Shown here piece by piece: positions 17,694 to 26,945 of a DNA stretch of 64,000 bases (position 1 is its first letter; the number at the start of each line of letters is the position of its first letter). Origin of the DNA: CALJFL01 sp963669435 (GTDB lineage Bacteria > Pseudomonadota > Gammaproteobacteria > Pseudomonadales > Halieaceae); contig OY770025.1 in NCBI GenBank assembly GCA_963669435.1, forward strand, positions 2,294,001 through 2,358,000, written 5' to 3'. A program made the position numbers and the translations under genes. The notes below the pieces were generated by a model that saw nothing but the letters and a program-made list of their open reading frames with translations, was not told the origin of the DNA and ran no database searches.

Positions 17694-18158
17694 ATTAGAT
17701 AGAGGCGACATCCCTCTTCCTGACCAGAAGAAAAGTAACAGCACTTTCTGCTACACCACTCCGATACCCCAGAAACCGAACCTATACCGAAACCGTATTG
17801 AAAGGGGGGCGCCAGTGTTTCTGTAAGTCCAAGAAACCTAAGTGTTTTCCCAAACCGAACTGCGAACTTGGTGGAGCCACTGACAGGTTCGTTGGTTGCG
17901 TCGGTTGGTTTGGCGTCATTTGGGGAGCCTGCCCCGAGCTTATAGAAAATCCCAACACATTTTCGGGGACGTTAGAGGAAAAAATTTTGCGGAAAGAGGG
18001 GATATACCCCGGGTCGACCAGAAATCCTTGAACGTCGCCCGTAGGACCTGGCTAAGCCGTTGGTCTGGAATTGGCGCGGTACTTTCAGTCACTGGTACCA
18101 CAAAATGTTTCAAGTTGCGCTGCTTGTATACACCTCCATTTTACATGGAGCCATGGAA
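17694..18158. other. Intergenic gap between repeat C and the TetR gene
   Basis: 465 bp with no convincing gene. A small hairpin, CTCCAT-TTTAC-ATGGAG at 18134–18150, lies just past the 3' end of the TetR gene. It has no T-tract, so it is a weak terminator candidate at best. Some short open frames with cysteine-rich translations are present but lack start signals and family resemblance. Confidence 0.4.
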
Positions 18159-18803
18159 TCAGCGGCTTTCGATACCCGCAATTCGCTGTAACTGTTTCAG
18201 GGCATAACCCTTGAAACCGTCAGACCTTATGCGTTCGATATCTCCGGAACCATAAATAACATGAAGTCCCTCCAAGAAAGTGAGAATCCCAAAAGCCATA
18301 TTCTCAACTTGTACCTTCGTAATCGCCGGGTGAACCTCCCTGAGTAACCCAACGAGTTGGTCTCTAAAGTGTACGTACATTTGGGTTCTGGTCGCTGCGG
18401 CCTCTTCGTTGTACATGGAGAGGCCCCAAAATTGGTAGAAGAACCCGTGAACCTCCGGCTTTTTGGCATCATCGATCATGTATTTCAGGAATGCTGTCAG
18501 CCGACCAACAGAGTCGTTAGGAAAATCCTCAAGTTCATGTCTCAGCTCCTCATCATAGCCTTCAATGACGCTTTCAATCATTGCTTGCAGGAGTGAGTCC
18601 TTGGTTGGGAAATAATAGGCGAGATTACCCACACTTATACCGAGCGTATCGGATACCCGGCGGGTTGACAGACCAGCAATACCCTCGGTCAAAACTATGT
18701 TCTTTGCTGTCTCAAGAATCTTGTCTGCTCTCGCCTTCCCGCGACGACGAACCGCTGTGCCTTCCCTTGCCTTCTTGTGTGGACGTACCGCTGAGTTACT
18801 CAT
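18159..18803 (-). CDS. TetR/AcrR-family transcriptional repressor
   Basis: The product has 214 residues. The HTH lies at about 25–70 (ADKILETAKNIVLTEG, STRRVSDTLGISVGNLAYYF, PTKDSLLQ). A basic N-terminal extension precedes it. The C-terminal ligand domain has no family-specific mark. It is divergent from the NTF2-like/flavoprotein/sulfatase operon with 88 bp between starts, so it most likely represses that operon and itself. A near-identical operator upstream of the second NTF2-like gene at 34.3 kb suggests that it controls both ends of the island. The inducer is probably the island's substrate or an intermediate. Confidence 0.88.
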   Translation of the reverse strand: MSNSAVRPHKKAREGTAVRRRGKARADKILETAKNIVLTEGIAGLSTRRVSDTLGISVGNLAYYFPTKDSLLQAMIESVIEGYDEELRHELEDFPNDSVGRLTAFLKYMIDDAKKPEVHGFFYQFWGLSMYNEEAAATRTQMYVHFRDQLVGLLREVHPAITKVQVENMAFGILTFLEGLHVIYGSGDIERIRSDGFKGYALKQLQRIAGIESR

Positions 18804-18836
18804 GATCTATAGGGTATCCATAAATTAATTGATTTT

Positions 18837-18856
18837 ATAGGGCAATTGCGCTAAAT
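18837..18856. promoter_or_regulatory. Candidate TetR operator, site 1
   Basis: ATAGGGCAATTGCGCTAAAT, centred on CAATTG, lies between the divergent TetR and NTF2-like genes. It matches 16 of 20 positions of the site at 34321–34340. A second AATTGAT-cored, AT-rich near-palindrome (about 18820–18838) lies beside it. Both overlap the expected promoters. Assignment to this TetR protein is inference. Confidence 0.45.
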
Positions 18857-18891
18857 TTTATAGAACTATCGACCTATTTGAGGAGCCGGGA

Positions 18892-19344
18892 ATGAACCAA
18901 TCGATTATAAATGCTGGCCATACTGGCGCGGACCCTTTAGAGAGTATAAACGCCACAGTCGACAAAACCGAGCGCCAGTTTGCGATTGAAACTCGCAGGT
19001 TATACGACCTGAAAGAGGCTGCATTCGCGGCGAATGACTACGCTCCAATTCTTTCAGAGTTCTATGACGAGGAGGTCGTCTCTACGGGGCCTGACGGGGT
19101 GACCCATGAAGGCATTGAGGGCCTGCGGCCGGTGTATGCGGAAATCATTTCTGGCAACGTGCGCATCGAGTCATACCGAAGCTTCGTAAGAGGAAAAGCT
19201 GGATGGGACTGGGTTAATTTCCACGTAACACCACCAGCTGAGTCCGGAGAAACACCTTTCACTTTCAAGATGCTATTCCTATGGGCGTTTAAGGATGGTC
19301 GGTGGCGTTCGCACGGTGAAATGTACGTTCCTGGTCAATTTTAA
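18892..19344 (+). CDS. NTF2/SnoaL-like protein (cytosolic paralogue)
   Basis: The product has 150 residues, a single NTF2-like cone-shaped domain. Shared features are LYDLKEAAFAANDYAPILSEFYDEEVVSTGPDG, GLRPVYAEI and RWRSHGEMYVPGQF. There is no signal peptide. It has a strong start (GAGGAG upstream) and is first in a run of co-directional genes to 30.9 kb. A close paralogue with a signal peptide is encoded at 33779–34279. NTF2-like folds serve as small isomerases, dehydratases or ligand binders, and no catalytic residues can be assigned. The island context suggests a step on the catabolic intermediate. Confidence 0.8.
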   Translation: MNQSIINAGHTGADPLESINATVDKTERQFAIETRRLYDLKEAAFAANDYAPILSEFYDEEVVSTGPDGVTHEGIEGLRPVYAEIISGNVRIESYRSFVRGKAGWDWVNFHVTPPAESGETPFTFKMLFLWAFKDGRWRSHGEMYVPGQF

Positions 19345-19372
19345 GCAATTGGACGAGTGAAGCGAGGTCGCT

Positions 19373-21352
19373 ATGAGCAAGAAGCAAGGTAAGCAAGGTG
19401 AAGTGAGTCCAGAATCCTTTGTGAAAAAATCAGAGATTACGCGGCGTGACTTTGTCGGCGGAACTTTGGTGGGGGCCGGTGCTGCTCTCTTGACCGCAAA
19501 AGCGCCAGGGGCGCTGGCTGTAGGTAATGGAGACGGTTTCCGGTTGGGCAGGTCAATTCCCATACCTCTCAACGGGCTGGACGAAAAATGGAGTGGACCA
19601 GGTGGCGTCGGCGACTATGCCTCCTCCAATGGCAATACCTTCCGAGAGGTCAACGCCGCGCATGCGTTACGCAATGGCGATTTTGCAGAACGGGTTGCCG
19701 GAGCTGCTGATACTGGCGAGAGCTATGACCTTGTCGTGGTCGGCGCTGGCTTTGCTGGCCTAACCGCCGCATACACACTTTTGAAGGAGAAGCCCTCTGC
19801 ACGAGTGCTGATCCTGGACAATCACGATATGTTCGGCGGGGAAGCTCGTCAGAATGAGTTCGAAGTAGACGGTTACAAGCTTTGGGCGCCTCAGGGCTCC
19901 ACTGGTGCCGTCTGGCCGCTTAAAAAGGCCAAGGAAATTGAGATGTACTCTTCGATTTGGGACGAGTTGAAGTTACCTCAAGAATTCGAGTGGCAGGAGG
20001 CGACCAACTCGAAGTTGAACATACCGTACGACAACTATTCCCCTATGCACCTGACCTGGGAGGGAACAGATCTAGGGTGGTATCACGACGGTCATGATAT
20101 GGCAGTGAATCCATGGAAGACTCGATTCGCTGGTGTGCCAATTGATGAGAAAACAAAGAGCGATTTTCTCTGGATGGAAACCTACCGACAGCCCCCTAGG
20201 AGGGACGATTGGGACAAGTGGCTGGACTCCATGACCTACAAGCAATTCCTCGAAAACGAGATGGGCCTAAACAATAAGGCCATTCTCGATTACCTGACTC
20301 CCTTCGGGTCCGCTATGGGTATGGGTCTCGGGCCGGATGTAATTTCGGCGTACCAGGCGTTCAACTTCCTTCAGCCTGGCGTCCTGCAATATGGCCGCCA
20401 ACTGGGCATCGGTGATGTGACTGATTCGATTCACCTCGCCCAGTGGCCGGGTGGTAACACCGGCACGTTGCGCCACATCGTCTGGAAATTGATACCTGGT
20501 ATATACGGCAAGGTAAACGGAACCCTCGATGTACTCTCGGCGCCGATCGACAAAGGCGAGATTGACAAGCCAGGAAATCACGCACGAATTCGATTGAGTT
20601 CTCTCGTGGTGAATGTTCGCCACGAAGGTAGTCCGGAAAATGCGAGTGAAGTGAGAGTAACCTATCTCCGCGACGGAGAAATGAAGCGCGTCAAAGCAAA
20701 AAGCGTTGTAATGGCTGGGCAGCAACACCTCAACAAGCGTGTCATCGCCGATTTGCCATCAAGACATAGAGAGGCAATGGACCAGTTTATGCATGCGCCA
20801 ATGATGATGATCAATGTCGCCCTAACCAACTGGCGATTTATGGAAAATCTAGGAGTCGCCTCGGTCCGTTGGTTTGGTGATGACCTTGGCTGGTTCACTA
20901 CGCTCAGGAGGCAGATGATCATCGACGGCAAGGAGCCGATGCCCCTGGACCCCGATAAGCCAACGGTGCTGACGATGTATAACTCTTTTTGCATTCCCGG
21001 CTTGCCGGTTGAGCAGCAAACCGTGAATGCACGGATGATGATGTTCGGTATGACCTATGCCGACATCGAAGCGAGCGTGAAGAAACAGTTTACCAAGATG
21101 TTTGCCGCAGGAGGCTTCGACGCTGAAAGAGATATCGCTGGTATTGTGGTCAACCGCCAAGGGCATGCCTATGTGGCAACACCCCCCGGCTTTTTCTTTG
21201 GCAAGGACGGTAAACCAACGCCGGCCGAGGTGGTGCAGCAACCCTATGGACGCATAGCATTCGCTCACGCGGAGCTCATGGGAATGCAGATGTGGGAAGG
21301 CGCTGTTCACGAAGGTGAGAGGGCAGGGCAGCAAGCTGCCGAAATGATCTAG
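19373..21352 (+). CDS. Tat-exported FAD oxidoreductase, spermidine-dehydrogenase-like
   Basis: The product has 659 residues. The Tat signal EITRRDFVGG has Arg24–Arg25, followed by a hydrophobic stretch to about 50. The FAD dinucleotide fold is VVVGAGFAG at about 121–129, followed by ILDNHDMFGGEARQNEF. The latter resembles periplasmic spermidine dehydrogenase (SpdH) and amine-oxidase-superfamily proteins. Such enzymes oxidise C–N bonds or related substrates and pass electrons to a quinone or cytochrome rather than O2. It starts 28 bp after the NTF2-like gene and precedes the sulfatase. The cytochromes encoded at 23.6–25.8 kb are possible acceptors. The actual substrate is unknown; oxidation of an amine-bearing or phenolic organohalide is inference. 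Confidence 0.82.
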   Translation: MSKKQGKQGEVSPESFVKKSEITRRDFVGGTLVGAGAALLTAKAPGALAVGNGDGFRLGRSIPIPLNGLDEKWSGPGGVGDYASSNGNTFREVNAAHALRNGDFAERVAGAADTGESYDLVVVGAGFAGLTAAYTLLKEKPSARVLILDNHDMFGGEARQNEFEVDGYKLWAPQGSTGAVWPLKKAKEIEMYSSIWDELKLPQEFEWQEATNSKLNIPYDNYSPMHLTWEGTDLGWYHDGHDMAVNPWKTRFAGVPIDEKTKSDFLWMETYRQPPRRDDWDKWLDSMTYKQFLENEMGLNNKAILDYLTPFGSAMGMGLGPDVISAYQAFNFLQPGVLQYGRQLGIGDVTDSIHLAQWPGGNTGTLRHIVWKLIPGIYGKVNGTLDVLSAPIDKGEIDKPGNHARIRLSSLVVNVRHEGSPENASEVRVTYLRDGEMKRVKAKSVVMAGQQHLNKRVIADLPSRHREAMDQFMHAPMMMINVALTNWRFMENLGVASVRWFGDDLGWFTTLRRQMIIDGKEPMPLDPDKPTVLTMYNSFCIPGLPVEQQTVNARMMMFGMTYADIEASVKKQFTKMFAAGGFDAERDIAGIVVNRQGHAYVATPPGFFFGKDGKPTPAEVVQQPYGRIAFAHAELMGMQMWEGAVHEGERAGQQAAEMI

Positions 21353-21386
21353 ACGAATTGTCTGGTCATAGATCTAGATTCATCTG

Positions 21387-23060
21387 ATGTATAGATCATT
21401 AGTCTTTGCTTTCGCATTGGCTCTCCTTGTATTGCCTTGGAGAGTAATTGCGGATGACTCAGCACCGAATATTCTGCTCGTTGTGGTAGATGATGCCGGG
21501 TTCAATGATTTTGGGTTTCTAGGGAGTGAGATTCAGACACCCACTCTAGATGCTTTGGCCAGACAGGGCCTGGTGTTTACAAACTTCCATGTCGCTCCGG
21601 CTTGTTCACCCACGCGCGCGATGCTTCTATCCGGTGTAGACAGTCATCTCGCGGGACTGGGAAATATGGCGGAAGAGTTGGCACCAAGCCAGCGAGGACT
21701 GCCAGGCTACGAAGGCTATCTCAACTTCGACGTGGCTGTCCTCCCTGAAGCGCTAAGCGATGCGGGTTATCGAACGTATATGACTGGCAAGTGGCACCTG
21801 GGTCTTACACCAGAGACCGGGCCGTCCGCCAGAGGGTTCGATCGATCGTTTGCACTCCTGGATAGTGGTGCTGGTGCATTCGGTAACATGCTGGCCGTGA
21901 TTGGGCCTGGAAAAGCAAACTACAGCCAAGACGGCGAGCCACTGGATTCACTCCCGAAGGACTTTTACTCCACAGAATTCTACACCGATAAACTGATTAG
22001 CTATCTCGATGCTGGCAGCCAAAGCAACAAGCCGTTTTTTGCCTATTTGGCTTACAGCTCCCCTCACTGGCCTCTGCAGGCCCCGGAAGATTCTATCGAA
22101 CGATATCGCGGGGTTTACGATATCGGGTATGACGAATTACGTCAGCGACGACATCAGGCACTTATAAATCTTGGCATCATTTCCAAGAGCACACCGGTCT
22201 CGGAAAGACAGCCTGGAGAACCTTCCTGGGATTCGCTCTCCAAGGTAGAGCAAGCTGTAGAGGCGCGCAAGATGGAAATCTACGCTGCGATGATCAGTGA
22301 CGTAGATAGGCACCTGGGCCGATTGTTGGAATACCTGAAAGACTCCGGGGAGTACGAGAATACCGCAATTATTTTTCTTTCGGACAATGGACCGGAAGGG
22401 CATAACCTGGAACTGGGTTGGGACCCGCTGAAGGACTGGCTCGTTGAGTGTTGTGATAACACATTTGAGAACCTTGGTAAGGCCGATTCCTATATCTGGC
22501 CAGGCCCAAACTGGTCAGCGGCGGGCAACACACCGATGAGAATGTACAAGGGCTTTACTTCTCAGGGTGGTGTACAAGTTCCGGCCTTCATTCATTATCC
22601 GGGGGCCGTCGTTTCAGGAGAGTTCAGTGACGTTCTTGTACATGCTACTGATGTCATGCCGACCATACTCGAGATAGCATCAGTGGCCCAGCCGGGTGAC
22701 AGTTTTCGGGGTAAGCCCGTTCATCCCATTCAAGGCAAGTCCTTTCTCAAGCATGCGACGGGACAGGCTGCTCAGGTCCATGGCGAAGATTACTATATGG
22801 CCTGGGAATTGTTTGGGAAGCTGGCCGTTCGTAAGGAGAATTGGAAACTGGTTTCTCGACCGGCGCACCCATTGTGGCCGACTTTACCAAGGGGTATTAA
22901 ACCGGGCCACTGGCAGCTGTACAACCTGGAGAGCGACCCTGGTGAGCGCTTTGATCTGTCTGAAAAATTCCCCGAGATTCGCGAGCAGATGATATCGCTC
23001 TGGAAGCACTATGCAGATGCCAATAATGTCATTCTGCCGGACAAAACCAGTGGTTATTGA
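21387..23060 (+). CDS. Periplasmic type I arylsulfatase
   Basis: The product has 557 residues. The signal peptide covers 1–22. The metal-binding aspartates are in VVVDDAGFNDFG (33–43). The formylglycine motif is CSPTR with Cys73 followed by AMLLSG, the cysteine type that needs the formylglycine-generating enzyme or an anaerobic maturase; no such gene is in the window. TGKWHLG and LSDNGPEGHN complete the alkaline-phosphatase-like active site. Arylsulfatases hydrolyse sulfate esters of phenols or sugars. With a TonB receptor and dehalogenase in the same island, a sulfated phenolic substrate is plausible. The gap to the flavoprotein gene is 34 bp. Confidence 0.93.
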   Translation: MYRSLVFAFALALLVLPWRVIADDSAPNILLVVVDDAGFNDFGFLGSEIQTPTLDALARQGLVFTNFHVAPACSPTRAMLLSGVDSHLAGLGNMAEELAPSQRGLPGYEGYLNFDVAVLPEALSDAGYRTYMTGKWHLGLTPETGPSARGFDRSFALLDSGAGAFGNMLAVIGPGKANYSQDGEPLDSLPKDFYSTEFYTDKLISYLDAGSQSNKPFFAYLAYSSPHWPLQAPEDSIERYRGVYDIGYDELRQRRHQALINLGIISKSTPVSERQPGEPSWDSLSKVEQAVEARKMEIYAAMISDVDRHLGRLLEYLKDSGEYENTAIIFLSDNGPEGHNLELGWDPLKDWLVECCDNTFENLGKADSYIWPGPNWSAAGNTPMRMYKGFTSQGGVQVPAFIHYPGAVVSGEFSDVLVHATDVMPTILEIASVAQPGDSFRGKPVHPIQGKSFLKHATGQAAQVHGEDYYMAWELFGKLAVRKENWKLVSRPAHPLWPTLPRGIKPGHWQLYNLESDPGERFDLSEKFPEIREQMISLWKHYADANNVILPDKTSGY

Positions 23061-23079
23061 CAGCTTAAGGTGACGGTAA

Positions 23080-23601
23080 ATGACCCGATTAATTAGTTTG
23101 GTTTTCCTGCTTGGTTGCCTTGTGTCACAACTTTCTGTCGCGCGTATTGAAGTGCGCGACTGTGTGATACAGGCGCCGGTTGAGGGAGCTTCGACCACTG
23201 CGGCCTATTTCACTGTTGAATATGAGTTGGATTCAGAAACGGCCGCGCTAGAGATCCCCGACCCCGAAGCACTCGGTCGAGTCGAAATAGCGACCTTGGC
23301 TGACCATGTTGAATTACACAAAACAGAAACAATTGATGGTGTCGCCAGCATGCAGGTAGTGGCGTGGATTGAATTGCCTCCCCCTAAATCGATACTGGAA
23401 CTTATGCCCGGAGGCTATCACTTGATGCTGCACAACCTAAAGCAGCGTCCGATTCCGGGTGAGACTCACAATATGCGCGTCATCTTCCGGTTTGATCGTG
23501 ACCAGCACTGCCTTGCGACTGTAAGGTCCATTAGCGAACTGGCGAGGAAGAAAAATAACATTGTGGATCCTAGTCAGTTGGGTTGGTCGGCGGGAAGATG
23601 A
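23080..23601 (+). CDS. Periplasmic copper chaperone PCu(A)C family
   Basis: The product has 173 residues. The signal peptide covers 1–21. The Cu(I) site is His80, Met91, His114 and Met116, the HX10M...HXM pattern of PCuAC (DUF461). These proteins deliver copper to CuA or CuB centres together with Sco proteins; an Sco gene lies in the same run at 26936. No copper enzyme is encoded nearby. The stop overlaps the next start (ATGA at 23598–23601), so translation is coupled to the tetraheme gene. Confidence 0.85.
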   Translation: MTRLISLVFLLGCLVSQLSVARIEVRDCVIQAPVEGASTTAAYFTVEYELDSETAALEIPDPEALGRVEIATLADHVELHKTETIDGVASMQVVAWIELPPPKSILELMPGGYHLMLHNLKQRPIPGETHNMRVIFRFDRDQHCLATVRSISELARKKNNIVDPSQLGWSAGR

Positions 23602-24185
23602 GGAGTAAGCGGCGCAAGTTGCCAGGCTTCATACTATTCGGTGGTACGGTCCTGCTCGGATTGGCTTTGTCATTTCCGGCCAGTGACGCCATTCACGTTT
23701 TGAGCACCAATGAATTTTGCGTCAGCTGCCATACCATGAAAGCGGTTGGTGAAACCTTTGCGATGAGCCCGCATGGCGGTAACAACAGCCAGGGCTTTGT
23801 TGCTAATTGCGTGGATTGCCATTTGCCCAAATCCAATGCGCTCCACGAGTTTTGGGTAAAGGGCACCGACGGTACGCGACATGTCTTCATGGAGTACGTC
23901 ATGGGTATGACCGCACTGGATTACGATGAGGTTCATCCAAAACGAGCGGAGTACACCTATGAGAGTGCATGCCTGGCTTGCCATAAATTGATTCCCGCTG
24001 GTGCTCGTGATGCGACAGTCGATAGTTCGGTGAGAGATAAGATTCACGCGACTGTACTAAAAAACCGAGAGAGAGATGACGCCTTCCACTGCGCGGGCTG
24101 CCACTACGATGTCTCTCACCCAGGCCTGCGAAGAGTAATGCAGGAAAAGTACTATCAAGCGCTTGCCGCCCACGCGAACAAATGA
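23598..24185 (+). CDS. NapC/NirT-family tetraheme cytochrome c
   Basis: The product has 195 residues, starting at the ATG at 23598; an upstream TTG is less likely. A single N-terminal membrane helix (about 8–28) is followed by four CXXCH sites, at 41–45, 71–75, 125–129 and 165–169. This is the membrane-anchored quinol dehydrogenase fold of NapC, NirT and NrfH, which passes electrons between the quinone pool and periplasmic partners. No nitrate, nitrite or TMAO reductase is present, so it probably serves the flavoprotein or cytochrome of this island. It overlaps the next gene by four bases (ATGA). Confidence 0.9.
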   Translation: MRSKRRKLPGFILFGGTVLLGLALSFPASDAIHVLSTNEFCVSCHTMKAVGETFAMSPHGGNNSQGFVANCVDCHLPKSNALHEFWVKGTDGTRHVFMEYVMGMTALDYDEVHPKRAEYTYESACLACHKLIPAGARDATVDSSVRDKIHATVLKNRERDDAFHCAGCHYDVSHPGLRRVMQEKYYQALAAHANK

Positions 24186-25843
24186 GCGCTTCCATGTTTA
24201 TAAGATTACTCTGCTTGGCCCTCATGCCCTTGTGCGCGGCCGCGCAGATATCGGTATCGAACGAGTCAATTGATGAAATCATTCAGCACAACTGGGAAGA
24301 CCTTTCCGCTGAAGAGCAGCTGCTCGCGCAACAGATGGGTTACGTGTGTTACTTGGGGTGCCACAAAGCTGCTAGGAACAATATACCCGAAACCATCATT
24401 CCCCTACTGGATGGTCTAGATCCCCAGTACATTCTTAACCAATGGCGCGATTTTGATGCCGAGAGGTTTGGCGGAATTGCGTCTCAGATGAAACTGCAGG
24501 TCTATGAGTTTACACCTGAGCTGACACAGAATATCGCGCTCTACTACGGTACGAGGGCTATGCGCTGGGAACCTAAGCCAGACGTGATAGCCAGCGAAAC
24601 CTACGCGCGTGGGAAGGTGATCTACGAGCGCGATTGTAGCTATTGTCATGGCCAGCAAGGAGCAAGTACTAACCCACTGTATCCGCCGCTAAAGGGGCAG
24701 ATGCCCGGGTACATTTTTGAGCAGATGAAGGCGTATCGCGACAAGAAGCGAAATAATCGTGCGGCGCCCGTTATGCAGGCTATTGCTCAGTTGCACTCAG
24801 AAGAAGAGTGGAAGGACATCATCGCGTATGTAAGCGGCCAATTCTATGTGCCGGTAAAGGATCTGAACTTTATTTCCGGAATTGACATGCCGCCTATCGA
24901 AGGCTTTGTGCTGCCGGATACTGGACAGATTCAGGATTTCTCCGACACGTTCGGCGAAGACTCGGATTATCCGCGCGTCCCCACCAGCTATACGATCTCC
25001 GAAAGCGGCAAGGTCACGATAGACAACAATACGAAACTTATGTGGGAGAGGGACAGCAATCGAAAGTGGATGCAGTCCAAGGAGATAGTCGAGTACTGCG
25101 ACAATCTGGAGCTTGATGGGTATACGGATTGGCGATTACCCCTGATGAAGGAGCTGCAGTCAATCGCGGACTACGGCGAATTTCTCCCCGCAATAGACAT
25201 GGAAGCCTTTCTAAACATGCCTCGGCTGGTATCGGGGATATGGACTTTTCCACGCAGTGACCACCCGGAGCATGTGTGGCACATCGGCTTCCCGGACGGT
25301 CATGTGATGGGTCAGCATACCTATTCGCGTAAGTTGGTTAGATGCGTGAGAGCAGATAATGGAGCGGCTTATCACGCGAACAGCTTTATTGACAATGGTG
25401 ACGGCACAGTAACAGACAACGTGACCAAACGGGTCTGGCAGCAGAATCTGGATTACGTGCGCCGCAGCTGGGATGACGCAATCAACTACTGTGAGAACCT
25501 TGAATACGCAGATCGCAGTGATTGGCGTTTACCCAATCTGCGTGAGCTGATTTCTATTGTTGATTACAACCGGTATGAGCCTGCCATTGACGAAGAATAT
25601 TTCCCGAATACGCCAATAAAGTATTTCTTCTGGTCGAGTACGTCGTATGTTGGTGGCCCGCTGACCTATGTCCGACCCTTAACTGCCCGGAAGAATGAGC
25701 AGCCCGAGGCTGATCATACGGTCAGAGGTTACGAAGCTAGTATGGCTTGGCCTATCGGATTTCAAATTGGTTCTGGCGTTGGGCAACGCAAGGAAACTCC
25801 TTTCTGGGTGCGGTGTGTTGCAGATGTGGACACGAGCCAATAA
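24182..25843 (+). CDS. c4-like cytochrome with two DUF1566 (Lcl) domains
   Basis: The product has 553 residues. The signal peptide covers 1–21. Two cytochrome-c-like domains follow. The first (about 25–130) has CYLGCH, a CX3CH spacing at Cys56/Cys60/His61. The second (about 138–220) has a normal CSYCH at 152–156 and probable axial Met198. Residues about 255–390 and 400–550 are two DUF1566/Lcl-C domains, each with the marker YTDWRLP or RSDWRLP followed by L-x-E-L-x-SI-x-DY. Such domains are found on extracellular proteins and have no agreed function. This combination was not familiar to me. It is coupled to the genes before and after by short overlaps. Confidence 0.82.
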   Translation: MSASMFIRLLCLALMPLCAAAQISVSNESIDEIIQHNWEDLSAEEQLLAQQMGYVCYLGCHKAARNNIPETIIPLLDGLDPQYILNQWRDFDAERFGGIASQMKLQVYEFTPELTQNIALYYGTRAMRWEPKPDVIASETYARGKVIYERDCSYCHGQQGASTNPLYPPLKGQMPGYIFEQMKAYRDKKRNNRAAPVMQAIAQLHSEEEWKDIIAYVSGQFYVPVKDLNFISGIDMPPIEGFVLPDTGQIQDFSDTFGEDSDYPRVPTSYTISESGKVTIDNNTKLMWERDSNRKWMQSKEIVEYCDNLELDGYTDWRLPLMKELQSIADYGEFLPAIDMEAFLNMPRLVSGIWTFPRSDHPEHVWHIGFPDGHVMGQHTYSRKLVRCVRADNGAAYHANSFIDNGDGTVTDNVTKRVWQQNLDYVRRSWDDAINYCENLEYADRSDWRLPNLRELISIVDYNRYEPAIDEEYFPNTPIKYFFWSSTSYVGGPLTYVRPLTARKNEQPEADHTVRGYEASMAWPIGFQIGSGVGQRKETPFWVRCVADVDTSQ

Positions 25844-26945
25844 GTCTGTTGCCGGCTTTGCCTTTGCTCACTTTTGTATGTTGGCAACGGCGCTGGAGGG
25901 TGCTGATCCCGCTGTCCGATACGACGATGGGGCTCGCTATGCATTCATTGCGGATCTGCACTCTAGCAATATTGCTGTCATCGATACCTTTGACAGGCGG
26001 CTGTTGGAGAATATCGCGCTAGAGCAAACTCCCGCGGACATGGTTGTTAATGATGTGGTAGATCTTCTGGTGTACATCGACGGTAAGCACCCCAGACTCT
26101 ATACCTACGACCTGATCGACCGATCCAGAAATTCTGTGGCATTGTCATTTACGCCGAGTGCGCTGGTTTTTCACCCGGATGGTAGTGAGATTGCTATCGC
26201 GGGTGACGGAGTACTGTCCGTCATCAACCCGATGACGGGAAAGATTCTATTTTTGAAGGATGGACTGACAGGTCCAGTGAGCATCAACTATACCAGTGAC
26301 GGATACTCGATGTTCATCACCGAGAACGAAACTGGCCAGGTGTTTCAACGTAAATCTTTTAGCAGCGCATTGACGCCATTCGCCACGGGCGATGCCCAGA
26401 CAACGAGCGATCTGACCCTGTCACCAGATTCGCGCATTGCGCTTGTATCCACCAAGTCGAGTAAACGCATGTGGGTACGGGACATTTACACCAAACGCAT
26501 TGTCGCAGAAGTGCTCCTTGAAGGCGCACCGTTAAGGCCGTATGTGAGTTCATCGAGCAAGCATATCGTAGTTGCGACTGCGGGCCGTCAGACGTTGGTC
26601 GTTGATGCCTGGACAAATCATATTTTGAATACCATCGAAGTGGGAGATGAGACTTCAATGGTTCGCACAGGCTGGCTGGAAACCAAAGGAATTGTATCCA
26701 GTCAAGGAAAGTTGCACTTGTTTGATCTGGTTGGTGATAAGAAAGAAAGATCATTTCCTGTGGAGGGGCAAGTCGGTGGCATGATTGTAGTCTCAGACTC
26801 AAAAACCCTATTCGCTACCCAGAGCGATAGCGATGAACTCTTAGTTTTGGATATACGCCGTGAGGAGGTGCTTGCCAGCGTGCCGACGGGCCTGATCAGC
26901 CCATCTCAAATTGCTATGGGTATTACTAATACGCTATGTCACTGA
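25824..26945 (+). CDS. Exported YVTN-type beta-propeller protein
   Basis: The product has 373 residues from the ATG at 25824, which overlaps the end of the cytochrome gene by 20 bp; an upstream frame extension lies entirely inside that gene. A signal-like segment occupies about 1–26. The rest is built of WD/YVTN-like blades (YAFIADLHSSNIAVIDTFDR, LVFHPDGSEIAIAGDG, LTLSPDSRIALVSTKS, TLFATQSDSDELLVLDIRRE). Propellers of this type accompany quinohemoprotein and cytochrome systems, sometimes as subunits or assembly factors. No catalytic or heme motif is seen. It overlaps the Sco gene by 10 bp. Confidence 0.75.
   Translation: MWTRANKSVAGFAFAHFCMLATALEGADPAVRYDDGARYAFIADLHSSNIAVIDTFDRRLLENIALEQTPADMVVNDVVDLLVYIDGKHPRLYTYDLIDRSRNSVALSFTPSALVFHPDGSEIAIAGDGVLSVINPMTGKILFLKDGLTGPVSINYTSDGYSMFITENETGQVFQRKSFSSALTPFATGDAQTTSDLTLSPDSRIALVSTKSSKRMWVRDIYTKRIVAEVLLEGAPLRPYVSSSSKHIVVATAGRQTLVVDAWTNHILNTIEVGDETSMVRTGWLETKGIVSSQGKLHLFDLVGDKKERSFPVEGQVGGMIVVSDSKTLFATQSDSDELLVLDIRREEVLASVPTGLISPSQIAMGITNTLCH

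Noticed and set aside
17798..18031. 77-codon cysteine-containing plus-strand frame
   Set aside because: Starts with TTG without a ribosome site and matches nothing recognisable.
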